Assembly: GCF_033366695.1 (NCBI RefSeq)
Contig: NZ_JAOBTQ010000001.1
Span: 6,262,001 to 6,326,000, forward strand
Direction of reading: 5' to 3'
Source: Streptomyces sp. SCL15-4
GTDB taxonomy: Bacteria; Actinomycetota; Actinomycetes; Streptomycetales; Streptomycetaceae
Length of the DNA: 64,000 nucleotides
The position numbers and the translations under genes are program-made. Under the pieces are notes generated by a model, which saw only the letters and a list, made by a program, of their open reading frames with translations, searched no databases and was not told the DNA's origin. Of this stretch, positions 8,419-19,757 are shown in pieces. Position 1 is the stretch's first letter, and every line of letters begins with the position of its first letter.

Positions 8419-8585
8419 CCTGTCTGACCCTTCCCGTCTGCCGCGCGACGCCATGCACGCACTCTCGCCGCACCGGTCCCAGACCCGAGTACGTCCCGTA
8501 CGAGGGCCTGGAGCCGGCATGCCGAGAGCACGCACCCGACGCCGCGCGGCCGCCCTTCGGGCGACGACGTGAATGGTCAGACAGG
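8419..8585 (+). mobile_element. MITE-like long imperfect inverted repeat
   Basis: The ends are perfect 11-base inverted repeats: CCTGTCTGACC (8419-8429) and GGTCAGACAGG (8575-8585). Most of the interior also folds back on itself: GCCGCGCGACGCC on the left mirrors GACGCCGCGCGGC on the right, CACTCTCG mirrors CGAGAGCACG, and GTACGTCCCGTAC forms the tip. The right arm has an extra small hairpin (GCCCTTCGGGC, 8552-8562). No open frame encodes a transposase. It starts only 3 bases after the antiporter stop codon and lies tail to tail with the MFS gene, so it could also act as a bidirectional terminator. No clear target duplication is visible. Confidence 0.7.
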
Positions 8586-8620
8586 TCCTGGCAGCCGTCC
8601 CTCCGCGCGTGGTGCGCCGG

Positions 8621-9925
8621 TCAGCCCGTAACCGGTTCCACCGCCGCCACGGGCACCGGACGCGTCTCCGGCAGCAGTGCGAAGCACACCAAACTGATCA
8701 GCGCGATCCCCGTCAGATACGCGCCGACGCCCCACGGCACCGGTCCGCCCCGCTCCGCCAGCGCCGTGGCCACGATCGGGGTGAGGGCGCCGCCGAGAAC
8801 CCCGCCGAGGTTGTAGCCCACGGCGGCGCCCGTGCACCGCACCCGCGGCTCGTACAACTCCGGCAGATAGGCGGCGACCACCGCGAACATGGTGACGAAG
8901 GCGAGCAGGGCGCCCAGGATGCCGAGGAACATCAGCAGCGGCTCCCCGGTCGCCAGCAGCGCGACCATCGGGAGCATCCACAGAGCAGAGGCCACGCATC
9001 CCGTCAGGCACATCGGCCGGCGCCCGAACCGGTCGGCGACCAGCGCCACGAGCGGCACGAGCGCGCCCTGAACGAGTACCGCGCCCATGACGCACGTCAG
9101 CATGACCGTACGGCTCACACCGAGCCGTTCCGTCGCATAGGCCAGCGACCAGGTCGTCACCGCGTAGAAGACCGCGTAACCCACCGCGAGCGCTCCGGCC
9201 GTCAGCAGCACCAGCCGCCCGTGATGCCGTACGACCTCGAAGAACGGCACGCGCGCGTGATCGTCGATCTCCAGGAAGCGGGGGCTCTCCGCGAGCGACG
9301 AGCGCAGCCACAGACCGGCCAGCGCCAGCGCCCCGGCCGCCCAGAACGGCACGCGCCAGCCCCAGCGCGCGAACTCCGCGTCGGACAGCGCCGCCGACAG
9401 CGCGAGCACCACTCCGTTGGCCAGCCCGAACCCGAGCGCCGGACCGACCTGCGGGAAGCTCGACCACAGGGCACGCCGCCCGGCCGGGGCGTGCTCGGCG
9501 GTCAGCAGCACCGCACCGCCCCACTCCCCGCCGAGCCCCAGTCCCTGCAGGAAGCGCAGAACGAGCAGCAGGACGGGCGCTGCGACGCCGATGGCGCCGT
9601 AGGACGGCACACAGCCGACCGCGACCGTGGCGAAACCGGTCAGCAGCAGCGAGCCGACGAGCACCGGCCGCCGCCCGCGCCGGTCCCCGAGATGCCCGAA
9701 CAGCACCGAGCCCAGCGGTCTGGCGATGAACCCCACCCCGAACGTTGCGAAGGCCGCCAGCGTGCCCGCCAGAGGCGAGAACGTCGGGAAGAACAGCGGT
9801 CCGAGCACCAGGGCCGCCGCCGTGCCGTAGACGAAGAAGTCGTAGAACTCGATCGCCGTCCCGGCGAGCGAGGCGGCGGCGAGCCGCGGCATGGACGGCC
9901 TGTTGACAGCCTGTACATCACGCAT
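8621..9925 (-). CDS. MFS metabolite:H+ symporter (ShiA/MHS-like)
   Basis: Twelve-helix major facilitator of 434 residues. The first helix has GTAIEFYDFFVYG, the hallmark of the metabolite:H+ symporter subfamily (ShiA, ProP, KgtP). Motif A between helices 2 and 3 is GHLGDRRGRRPVL, and RFLQGLGLGGEWGGA marks helix 5. A second motif A copy, VADRFGRRP, lies after helix 8. The subfamily imports organic acids, betaines and shikimate. The divergent neighbour is aroQ (shikimate pathway), so shikimate, quinate or dehydroquinate uptake is a reasonable but unproved guess. The gene starts with ATG 9925, and 179 bases separate it from aroQ. Confidence 0.87.
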   Translation of the reverse strand: MRDVQAVNRPSMPRLAAASLAGTAIEFYDFFVYGTAAALVLGPLFFPTFSPLAGTLAAFATFGVGFIARPLGSVLFGHLGDRRGRRPVLVGSLLLTGFATVAVGCVPSYGAIGVAAPVLLLVLRFLQGLGLGGEWGGAVLLTAEHAPAGRRALWSSFPQVGPALGFGLANGVVLALSAALSDAEFARWGWRVPFWAAGALALAGLWLRSSLAESPRFLEIDDHARVPFFEVVRHHGRLVLLTAGALAVGYAVFYAVTTWSLAYATERLGVSRTVMLTCVMGAVLVQGALVPLVALVADRFGRRPMCLTGCVASALWMLPMVALLATGEPLLMFLGILGALLAFVTMFAVVAAYLPELYEPRVRCTGAAVGYNLGGVLGGALTPIVATALAERGGPVPWGVGAYLTGIALISLVCFALLPETRPVPVAAVEPVTG

Positions 9926-10104
9926 GACGGATCAACTACCCACCGTGATCACGAGTTACGGGGGCGTGCGGAGGTGATCGCGGGGCCAGTGGTGCGCGCC
10001 GTGGAGACCGGCGTGCACGGCAGGCGGTCCGACCGGACCGGCGTGATAGACCGGTGTGACGAGCAGCGGTCGCAGACGCGCCGCCACGACGGACCGGAGG
10101 AACC

Positions 10105-10578
10105 GTGCCCCGTACCCTGGCCAACGCCCCGATCATGATCCTCAACGGGCCCAACCTGAACCTGCTCGGCCAGCGCCAGCCCGAGATCTACGGCAAGGAG
10201 ACACTGGCCGACGTGGAGGCGCTGTGCGCCAAGGCGGCGGCCGCGTACGGCGGCACGGTGGACGCCCGGCAGTCCAACCACGAGGGCCAGCTGGTCGACT
10301 GGATCCACGAGGCGAGGCTCGGCCACTGCGGGATCGTCATCAACCCCGGTGCCTACTCGCACACCTCGGTCGCCATCCTGGACGCGCTCAACGCCTGCGA
10401 CGGCATGCCCGTGCTGGAGGTGCACATCTCCAACATCCACCAGCGCGAGCCGTTCCGGCACCACTCGTACGTCTCGCGGCGCGCCGACGGCGTGATCGCC
10501 GGCTGCGGTGTGCAGGGCTATGTGTTCGGCGTGGAGCGCGTCGCGGCGCTGCTCGGGGCGGCGCGCGCGGACGCGTGA
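10105..10578 (+). CDS. aroQ: Type II 3-dehydroquinate dehydratase
   Basis: Converts 3-dehydroquinate to 3-dehydroshikimate, in aromatic amino acid biosynthesis or in quinate breakdown. The 157-residue protein has every family landmark: [19 protein letters not shown] at the N-terminus with the catalytic Tyr in EIYG and Arg in QRQP, the active-site lid around it, [30 protein letters not shown], and [18 protein letters not shown] with the second catalytic His. The dodecameric type II enzyme is standard in Streptomyces. The GTG start follows GGAGGAACC. The neighbouring symporter on the opposite strand may supply or recover pathway intermediates. Confidence 0.96.
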   Translation: MPRTLANAPIMILNGPNLNLLGQRQPEIYGKETLADVEALCAKAAAAYGGTVDARQSNHEGQLVDWIHEARLGHCGIVINPGAYSHTSVAILDALNACDGMPVLEVHISNIHQREPFRHHSYVSRRADGVIAGCGVQGYVFGVERVAALLGAARADA

Positions 10579-10592
10579 GCCCGCGCGCGGGA

Positions 10593-11369
10593 CTACAGCC
10601 GGCCCGCCTCCACGATCCGGCGCAGAAAGCGCCGGGTGCGCTCGTGCCGCGGCTCGCCGAAGACCTGCTCGGCGCTGCCGTGCTCCAGCACGACCCCGCC
10701 GTCCAGGAAGCACACCTGGTCGGCGACGTCCCGCGCGAACCCCATCTCGTGCGTCGCCAGCACCATGGTCATGCCGTCCTCCTTCAGCCCGCGGACGACC
10801 TCCAGCACCTCGCCCACCAGTTCCGGGTCGAGCGCGGCCGTGATCTCGTCCAGCAGCAACAGCCGGGGCCGCACCGCCAGGGCCCGCACGATCGCCACCC
10901 GCTGCTGCTGGCCGCCGCTGAGCCGGTCCGGGTAGGCATCCGCCTTCCCGGCCAGGCCGAGGCGCTCCAGCAGCTCCCCGGCCCGCTCCTCGGCCTCCGC
11001 GCGGGCCACCCCGTGCACCCGGCGCGGCGCGAGCGTGATGTTGTCCAGGACGGTCATGTGCGGAAACAGGTTGTACGCCTGGAAGACGACGCCGATCCGG
11101 CGCCGTACCGCGTCCTGGTCCGCCCGCGGGTCGGTGATCTCCTCGCCGTCCAGCCAGATCGCGCCGTCGTCGATCTCCTCCAGGAGGTTGGCACAGCGCA
11201 GCAGCGTCGACTTGCCCGAGCCGGAGGCGCCGATCAGCGCGGTCACCGTGTGCGGCGCGACCTGAAGATCGATGTCCCGCAGGACGACCGAGCCGCCGAA
11301 GGTCTTGCGGACCGACTCCATCCGCAGGACGGGCGCGTTGCCGGCGGGCGTGCTCTCCAGCGTGCTCAC
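10593..11369 (-). CDS. Polar amino acid ABC transporter, ATP-binding protein
   Basis: The ATPase of a three-gene importer transcribed leftward. It has Walker A GASGSGKST near residue 51, the Q-loop FQAYNLF, the signature LSGGQQQRVAI, Walker B LLLLDEITAALDP and the switch His in LATHEMGFARD. The ATHEMGFAR motif is typical of the polar amino acid (GlnQ/HisP) group. The 258-residue length is full size, with a 12-residue extension (STLESTPAGNAP) before the domain. The GTG at 11369 lies 19 bases after the permease stop, so the two are cotranscribed. Confidence 0.93.
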   Translation of the reverse strand: MSTLESTPAGNAPVLRMESVRKTFGGSVVLRDIDLQVAPHTVTALIGASGSGKSTLLRCANLLEEIDDGAIWLDGEEITDPRADQDAVRRRIGVVFQAYNLFPHMTVLDNITLAPRRVHGVARAEAEERAGELLERLGLAGKADAYPDRLSGGQQQRVAIVRALAVRPRLLLLDEITAALDPELVGEVLEVVRGLKEDGMTMVLATHEMGFARDVADQVCFLDGGVVLEHGSAEQVFGEPRHERTRRFLRRIVEAGRL

Positions 11370-11388
11370 AGCGATCCTTCCCGGGTGT

Positions 11389-12315
11389 TCACAGGGACCC
11401 TCCCTGCGCCCGCCGCCGGTCCGTCCGGGCCGTCACCCAGTCGGTGAACCGGGTCATCGGAATGGTCAGCGCGACGAACGCCAGCCCCGCGACGATGTAC
11501 GGCGTGTAGTTCAGACTGCGGCCCACGATGATGTCGGCCGCCCGTACGGCGTCCACCGCGCCGCCGATGGAGACGAGACCGGTGTCCTTCTGCAGCGAGA
11601 CCAGGTCGTTGAGCAGCGGCGGCACCTGGCGGCGCACCGCCTGCGGCAGGACGACGTGGCGCAGGGCCTGCCGGTTGGTCAGGCCCAGCGAACGGGCCGC
11701 CGCGCGCTGCGAGGGGTGGACGGAGTCGATGCCGGCCCGGAACACCTCCGCCACGTACGCCGAGTAGGTCAGCGTCAGCGCCGTGCCGCCGAGCACCACC
11801 GGATCGACCGTCACGCCCTGCAGCCGCAGCGCCGGCACGCCCAGGACGACGATCATCAGGTTGATGATCAGCGGCAGACCGCGGAAGAAGTCGGTGTAGG
11901 CCGCCGCCAGCACCCGCAGCGGGAAGAACACCGGGCCGCGCAGGGTCCGCGCGATGGCGATCAGCATGCCGAGGACCAGGACGGCGACGCCGCAGACCAG
12001 CAGCAGCCGGAGGTTCAGCCACAGCCCTTCGAGGATCTTCGGGAACGCCTCGCGCGCGTAGTGCGCGCTGAAGAAGGTCTCCTTGGTGCGCGGCCAGCCG
12101 GGAGCGCTGACGACGACCAGGTAGAGCAGCGCGGCCGTGACCAGGGTCGACAGGGCCGCGATCGCCGTGGCGCGGCGGGCCCGGGCGCGTCGGTGGCGGT
12201 CCCGCGCCAGGCGCCGTTCGGAGGGCACGTAGCCGTCGTCGCGGGGACCGCCCCCGGCCGGGCCACCGGTGTCGTCCGCCCCTTCCCGGGCCGGCTCGCC
12301 CTTGACGACCGTCAC
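11389..12315 (-). CDS. Polar amino acid ABC transporter, permease
   Basis: Inner-membrane channel of the importer, 308 residues from GTG 12315. The start codon overlaps the stop of the binding-protein gene (GTGA, 12312-12315), which shows translational coupling and fixes the start. A charged, Arg-rich N-terminal extension of about 60 residues precedes the first helix. The permease core has the HisM/GlnP features: FFRGLPLIINL, SAYVAEVFRAGIDSV and the ATPase-coupling loop SLGLTNRQALRHVVLPQAVR (EAA-like). Two helices precede and three follow this core. There is only one permease gene, so the channel is probably a homodimer. Confidence 0.92.
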   Translation of the reverse strand: MTVVKGEPAREGADDTGGPAGGGPRDDGYVPSERRLARDRHRRARARRATAIAALSTLVTAALLYLVVVSAPGWPRTKETFFSAHYAREAFPKILEGLWLNLRLLLVCGVAVLVLGMLIAIARTLRGPVFFPLRVLAAAYTDFFRGLPLIINLMIVVLGVPALRLQGVTVDPVVLGGTALTLTYSAYVAEVFRAGIDSVHPSQRAAARSLGLTNRQALRHVVLPQAVRRQVPPLLNDLVSLQKDTGLVSIGGAVDAVRAADIIVGRSLNYTPYIVAGLAFVALTIPMTRFTDWVTARTDRRRAQGGSL

Positions 12316-13196
12316 TTGAGCACCGGCGCGTCGACGGCGTCCGAGAGCCACTGCTTCTCGATCCCGGCCAGCGTGCCGTCCTCGCGCAGGGCGTCGACGG
12401 CGGCGGTCACGCACGAGGTCAGCGCGCTGCCCTTGTCCAGGACGAGCCCGAACTGCTCGGGCGTGCCGCCCTGGTGCTCGAACTGGCCGACGATCCTCGC
12501 GTTCGTGACCTCGGCCGCGGTGATGTAGAACGCGGTCGGCAGATCGGTGACGATGGCGTCGACCTGACCGTTCTTCAGCGCGGACTTGGCCTGGTCGTTC
12601 TTGGCGAAGACGGCCGCCTGCTCAGTCGGTTTCACCAGGTCGGTGATGTAGTCGAGGCTCGTGGTGCCCACCTGCGCGCCCAGCTTGAGCTTCCGCAGCC
12701 CGGCGATGTCCGTCGCCTCGGCCGCCTTGCCGCCCTTCAGCGCGATGACGGCCTGCCGCACGTCGTAGTAGCCGGAGGAGAAGTCCACGGCCTTCTTGCG
12801 CTCGTCACTGATCGACACCTGGTTGATGTCGAAGTCGAAGCTCTTCACCCCTGGCGCGAACGCCTTGTTGAACGGCACGCTCTGCCAGACGACGGCGCTC
12901 TTGTCGTAACCGAGCCGCTTGGCCACGGCATAGGCGACCGCCGACTCGAAGCCCTTGCCGCTGGCCGGCTTGTCGTCCTGGAACCAGGGCTCGTACGCCG
13001 GTTCGTCCGTCGCGATGGTCAGCTTCCCGGAGGTCTTCGTGGCGAGCCCGCCCTTGGCGCAGCTCTTCGCGGCCGGCCCGGACGGGGCGGCGGACGCCTT
13101 CTCCTCGGGCTGCGGCGCACAGCCGACAGCGGTGGCGAGCAGGGCTACGGTGGCGGCGGCGACCGCGCTGCGCAGGGTGCGAGGGGCAGGATGCAT
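12312..13196 (-). CDS. ABC transporter substrate-binding lipoprotein (family 3, amino acids)
   Basis: Extracellular solute-binding protein of the importer, 294 residues. The signal peptide ends in a lipobox (TAVGC, Cys 26), so the mature protein is lipid-anchored. The two-lobe binding-protein family 3 pattern is clear: LTIATDEPAYEPWFQ at the start of lobe 1, GFESAVAYAVAKRLGY, DFDINQVSISDERKKAVDFS, then LKLGAQVGTTSLDYI opening lobe 2 and GQVDAIVTDLPTAFY. Four Cys residues are in the mature protein, including C46 after the linker and one near the C-terminus (TSCVTA). The ligand is probably a polar or charged amino acid; I cannot name it. No good ribosome site precedes ATG 13196. Confidence 0.92.
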   Translation of the reverse strand: MHPAPRTLRSAVAAATVALLATAVGCAPQPEEKASAAPSGPAAKSCAKGGLATKTSGKLTIATDEPAYEPWFQDDKPASGKGFESAVAYAVAKRLGYDKSAVVWQSVPFNKAFAPGVKSFDFDINQVSISDERKKAVDFSSGYYDVRQAVIALKGGKAAEATDIAGLRKLKLGAQVGTTSLDYITDLVKPTEQAAVFAKNDQAKSALKNGQVDAIVTDLPTAFYITAAEVTNARIVGQFEHQGGTPEQFGLVLDKGSALTSCVTAAVDALREDGTLAGIEKQWLSDAVDAPVLK

Positions 13197-13647
13197 GGCG
13201 GGAGAGTGGCAGCGAACGCGGCATCTGTCCAGGTCACAGCGGTAGTTGTCCGCATAGTGGGAACGGGTGTTGCGGCTGTGTGAACACGGCCCGCGTCTTC
13301 ACGCGGGCGTGGGTGATGCCTGGGCCGCCGGCCGAGGGCGGTGGGTTGGAGACCGGCGGCCCTACCCCTCAGGCGCTGTCGGCCTGCGCGGGCTGCTACC
13401 AGTGGACTGCGCGGAGCCGTTCTCCGGGAGTGCGCACGGGGGCTCGGTGTGTGCGAATGAATCACAGGGGGCGCGTGCGAGGGTGGTGCGCGCCGGGAGC
13501 ATGTGTGGTGCGCGGTGCGCGCCCGGCGCGTGTACGGCCTGTGCGCCGGAGCACGGGTGTCTCCCGGCGGAGTGTCTGTTTGCCCGCGGTGTTCGTCAGA
13601 GCGCGCGAGCGGCGCCGTGCGGGCCAGCCGCGCGGCGCCGCTCCCGC
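13197..13647. other. Intergenic region without a supported gene
   Basis: These 451 bases separate two leftward genes. Open frames cross it but have no family resemblance. The stretch is rich in GCGC and GTGCGC repeats and in purine runs. It holds one clean hairpin (13289-13308) and should contain the promoter for the amino acid importer, which I could not place. Confidence 0.5.
13289..13308 (-). terminator. Hairpin between the importer and the hydrolase gene
   Basis: An 8-base perfect stem, GCCCGCGT (13289-13296) with ACGCGGGC (13301-13308), closes a CTTC tetraloop. It lies downstream of the leftward hydrolase gene and may end its transcript. There is no U-run, as is usual in Streptomyces. 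Confidence 0.4.
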
Positions 13648-14304
13648 TCACCACCCGCGCGCGTGCCACTCCGGCAGATGCGGCCGCTCCGCGCCCAGTG
13701 TCGTGTCGTTGCCGTGCCCCGGGTAGACCCAGGTCTCGTCCGCCAGCGCGCCGAAGATCTTCGTCTCCACGTCGTGGATCAGGCTGGCGAACGCCTTCGG
13801 GTCCTTGTGCGTGTTGCCGACACCGCCGGGGAAGAGGCAGTCGCCGGTGAAGACGTGCGGGTGGCCGTGCGGGTCGTCGTAGACCAGCGCGATCGAACCG
13901 GGCGTGTGCCCGACCAGATGGCGCGCGGTCAGCTCCACCCGGCCCACCCTGATCACATCGCCGTCGTCGACGAGGACGTCGGTGGGCACGGGGATGCCGG
14001 CGGCGTCTTCGCGGCCGGCGTAGGTACGCGCGCCCGTGGCCGCGACGACCTCGGCGAGGGCCTGCCAGTGATCACCGTGCCGGTGGGTGGTGACGACGGA
14101 CGCGATGCCGTCGTCACCGATCATGCCGAGGAGCGCCGGCGCCTCGTTGGCGGCGTCGATCAGGAGCTGCTCGTCGGTGGCCCGGCAGCGCAGCAGATAG
14201 GCGTTATTGTCCATCGGGCCGACCGCGATCTTGGTGATCATCAGGTCTTTCAGCTCGTGCACATCCGCCGGTCCGCCGACCTTGACCTCTCCGGTGTACG
14301 TCAT
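13648..14304 (-). CDS. MBL-fold metallo-hydrolase (glyoxalase II/YcbL-like)
   Basis: A 218-residue metallo-beta-lactamase fold enzyme. The metal ligands are in order: THRHGDHW near residue 75 (H-x-H-x-D-H), the His in ARHLVGHTPGS, the Asp in FTGDCLFPGGVG, and the C-terminal His in YPGHGNDTTLG. The set matches glyoxalase II-like hydrolases that split thioesters; in actinobacteria the thiol could be mycothiol. ATG 14304 is preceded by TAGGCT ending 6 bases upstream, so the mRNA may be leaderless. The substrate is not known. Confidence 0.88.
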   Translation of the reverse strand: MTYTGEVKVGGPADVHELKDLMITKIAVGPMDNNAYLLRCRATDEQLLIDAANEAPALLGMIGDDGIASVVTTHRHGDHWQALAEVVAATGARTYAGREDAAGIPVPTDVLVDDGDVIRVGRVELTARHLVGHTPGSIALVYDDPHGHPHVFTGDCLFPGGVGNTHKDPKAFASLIHDVETKIFGALADETWVYPGHGNDTTLGAERPHLPEWHARGW

Positions 14305-14378
14305 GTCGGCAGCCTATAGCGGACCGATCCCGGCGCACGCCCTCCCGGACGGGCCCGCGGACGGCCGCGGGCCGGTTC

Positions 14379-15065
14379 CTACAGCGGAGGCAGCTTCGGC
14401 AGCTCACCGCCGTCCACCGTCAGCGACGCGCCGTCGCGTCGCCCGGCGAGCCAGCCCAGCAGGTCCGCCGGCCGGCCGGTCACCGTGATACCGGGCGCTC
14501 CGGCCTCGCGTCCGGTGGTCCACGCGCGCGTGCCGTCCGTGAGGCGGACCGCCGGGACGTCGGGGTGCCCGGAGAACCGCTCCGCGAGGAAGCCGGTCTC
14601 CCGCTCCAGGAACTCGGCCGGCAGATCCTCCAGCTCGTACCCCGTCCCGAGGTCCACGTGGTGCAGCTCCACCTCCGCCCACCGGCGCAACGGCACCCGC
14701 GACGCGGAGTCGGTGACCCCGTTGCGCAGCTCCACCGTGCGCGTCCAGTCCGCCGGCGCGGCCCCGGCGTCCTGGAAGCGGGCCGCGCTCTCCCGGACGT
14801 CGGCGACCTGGACCTCGGCCGGGCGCGGGGCGCCCCGCTCGATGTCGGTGTCCCGCGCCTCGGCGCTCGCGTACATGGGGCGGCCCTCGAGGACGTTCAC
14901 GAGCGCGTCCGCGTTCCGGGCGAGGTGGGTGAGGACGTGCCCGCGGCTCCAGCCCGGAAGCCGTGACGGCTCGGCGAGCGCGGCGTTGTCCAGTGCGGCG
15001 ACCGCGGTGAGCAGCCGGTCGGTCGCCTCGCGTACACAGGCCAGGTCATGAGCGTGATCCATCAT
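14379..15065 (-). CDS. Maleylpyruvate isomerase-family (DinB-like) mycothiol-dependent enzyme
   Basis: The 228-residue protein belongs to the mycothiol-dependent maleylpyruvate isomerase family, a four-helix DinB-like N-terminal domain plus a smaller C-terminal domain. Metal-site histidines are visible in GWSRGHVLTHLARNADAL near residue 45 and in WAEVELHHVDLGTGY near residue 143. The C-terminal part ends with the typical TGRPADLLGWLAGR. Members transfer or isomerise small molecules using mycothiol; the reaction here is unknown. ATG 15065 (or ATG 15062) is 7 bases past the -10 hexamer TAGGGT, with TTCACC 17 bases upstream, so a leaderless transcript is likely. It is divergent from uvrA. Confidence 0.85.
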   Translation of the reverse strand: MMDHAHDLACVREATDRLLTAVAALDNAALAEPSRLPGWSRGHVLTHLARNADALVNVLEGRPMYASAEARDTDIERGAPRPAEVQVADVRESAARFQDAGAAPADWTRTVELRNGVTDSASRVPLRRWAEVELHHVDLGTGYELEDLPAEFLERETGFLAERFSGHPDVPAVRLTDGTRAWTTGREAGAPGITVTGRPADLLGWLAGRRDGASLTVDGGELPKLPPL

Positions 15066-15210
15066 GGCGCCGACCCTAGCCGGGCCACACGTTCGGGTGA
15101 AGGTGACGAACCTCGCCCGTAAATCGAATGCGCGTGCTATATCGTCGATGGTGGCGTCGGGCATGCTGGGTAGCCGGGGATTGTTATGCAACCGGGCAAT
15201 CCGACCGACG

Positions 15211-15233
15211 TTGTCAGTGGCTCCCCCTAGTCT
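15211..15233 (+). promoter_or_regulatory. PafBC/RecA-NDp-type DNA-damage promoter of uvrA
   Basis: TTGTCAGTG (15211-15219), 8 bases, TAGTCT (15228-15233): an exact fit to tTGTCRgtg-N8-TAnnnT. Transcription would begin near 15240, giving a leader of about 50 bases before GTG 15290. Confidence 0.83.
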
Positions 15234-15289
15234 GAAGAAGCACGGGGGCCCCGCCCCTGTCACTTCCCCCAAGAAAGGTGCGGACCGGC

Positions 15290-18358
<3,069 letters not shown>

Positions 18359-18409
18359 GACAACCGGCCAAGTCCGGTCCGGTCCGGCCGGTCTGACGTC
18401 TCATCGGCA

Positions 18410-18444
18410 GCGGCGCCCCGCGGGAACTTCCCGCGGGGCGCCGC
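18410..18444. terminator. Strong bidirectional terminator between uvrA and the PfkB kinase gene
   Basis: A perfect 15-base stem: GCGGCGCCCCGCGGG (18410-18424), loop AACTT, CCCGCGGGGCGCCGC (18430-18444). It lies between convergent genes, 51 bases after the uvrA stop. Confidence 0.75.
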
Positions 18445-18538
18445 TCGTTCCGCCATCAGCCGGTCCGGCGGTCCGCCGGACTCCCGCACACGGCGGGCCC
18501 GGTCGCACCCTGTCACCAGCACAGGGAACGACAGACGC

Positions 18539-19459
18539 TCACGGCGCGGCCGGATCACCCAGTTCCGCCGCGTACGGCGGCTCGGCCCCCGCCCGCGAGC
18601 AGGTGATCGCCGCCGCCCGTGCCGCGAAGCGCAACAGCCGTGTCCAGCCCTCCGCCCCGAGGGCGGCGAGCGCTTCGGCGGACAGCGCGTCCCGGCCCGC
18701 CAGCCCGTGCAGCAAGGCCGCGTTCACCGTGTCGCCGGCGCCGATGGTGTCCACGACGTCGACCTTCTCGCCCGGCACGGAATGCTCCCCGCCGTCCCGG
18801 GTGAACACGGTCAGACCATCGCCGCCGCGCGTGATCACCACGGCCGCCGGTCCCGCGGCCAGCCACTCGCGCGGCGTGCCGCCGAGCCACTCCGCGTCCT
18901 CCTCCGACAGCTTCAGCAGCGTCACCGAGGGCAGCCAGCCGCGAAAACGCTCCCGGTAGGCGTCCGCGTCCGGGATCAGCCCCGCCCGGACATTGGGGTC
19001 GAGCGCGGTGAACAGCCCCTGTCCGGCGGCGGCCCGCATCAGCTCCTCGTAGGCGCTCGCCCCCGGTTCCAGCACGAGCGAGCAGGTACCGAAGGACACC
19101 GCGCGCGTCCCCGCCGGGAGTGCGGCGGGAGCGGAGAACAGACGGTCGGCGGTGCCGTCGACATAGAAGGAGTACGCGGCCGAGCCACCGGCGTCGATCG
19201 TGGCCACGGCGAGGGTCGTCGGTTCCGGGCCCCGCTGGACGCCGGACACGTCGACCCCGGCCCGCCGCAGCCCGTCGAGCAGGGCCTCCCCGAAGGCGTC
19301 GGACGACGTCCGGGAGCAGAAGGCGGTGGGGGAGCCGAGCCTGCCGAGGGCCACGGCGGTGTTGTACGGACCGCCGCCGAGCGCCGGCTTCAGGGCCGCG
19401 AGGGCACCCGGGCCCTGCGGTACCAGGTCGATCAGTGCCTCACCGGCGACGACGATCAC
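18539..19459 (-). CDS. PfkB-family carbohydrate kinase (fructokinase-like)
   Basis: Ribokinase-fold sugar kinase of 306 residues. It opens with the family pattern VVAGEALIDLVPQG and the first signature region GGGPYNTAVALGRLG (sugar-binding Gly-Gly-x-Asn-Thr). The second signature is VDVVDTIGAGDTVNAALLHG, with the catalytic Asp in GAGD and the anion hole next to it. LDPNVRAGL in the middle is also characteristic. This pattern is most like bacterial fructokinases, but sugar specificity cannot be read with confidence. GTG 19459 is chosen because AAGGGA lies 9 bases upstream and the N-terminal beta strand starts there; the frame stays open much further upstream without meaning. Confidence 0.9.
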   Translation of the reverse strand: MIVVAGEALIDLVPQGPGALAALKPALGGGPYNTAVALGRLGSPTAFCSRTSSDAFGEALLDGLRRAGVDVSGVQRGPEPTTLAVATIDAGGSAAYSFYVDGTADRLFSAPAALPAGTRAVSFGTCSLVLEPGASAYEELMRAAAGQGLFTALDPNVRAGLIPDADAYRERFRGWLPSVTLLKLSEEDAEWLGGTPREWLAAGPAAVVITRGGDGLTVFTRDGGEHSVPGEKVDVVDTIGAGDTVNAALLHGLAGRDALSAEALAALGAEGWTRLLRFAARAAAITCSRAGAEPPYAAELGDPAAP

Positions 19460-19628
19460 GAGGCGGTTCCCTTCTCGGACAGCGGGGCGGTGCGGTGCGT
19501 CCGGCGGCTTCGGCGCGGCCCGGCTCCTGCGGGCACCGCGGGGGCGGGCGGCTGGACGCACCTCACCGCGCAGGCCCACCGTTCCCCGCAGGTCCGGCCA
19601 CCCGGCCCTCGGTCGTCTTCCGGCCGGG

Positions 19629-19658
19629 ACGCTATCCCATGACCCGGCCCGGCGTAAA
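19629..19658 (-). promoter_or_regulatory. Candidate promoter of the PfkB kinase gene
   Basis: On the minus strand TTTACG (19658 to 19653), an 18-base spacer and TAGCGT (19634 to 19629). The -10 sits inside a small palindrome, GGGACGCTATCCC (19626-19638). The untranslated leader would be about 165 bases. Confidence 0.4.
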
Positions 19659-19757
19659 CGCTCACATGAGCGACCGCGTCCGCCGCCCCCGCCCCCGGGC
19701 CGCTCCCTCTGTCCCGGTATCGTGCGCTCCGCACACCCCTTGACCAGTGGAGTCCAG

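Noticed and set aside
13267..13840. Cys-rich open frames in the intergenic region before the hydrolase gene
   Set aside because: Two overlapping frames are equally open, have no domains and continue into the antisense of a real gene.
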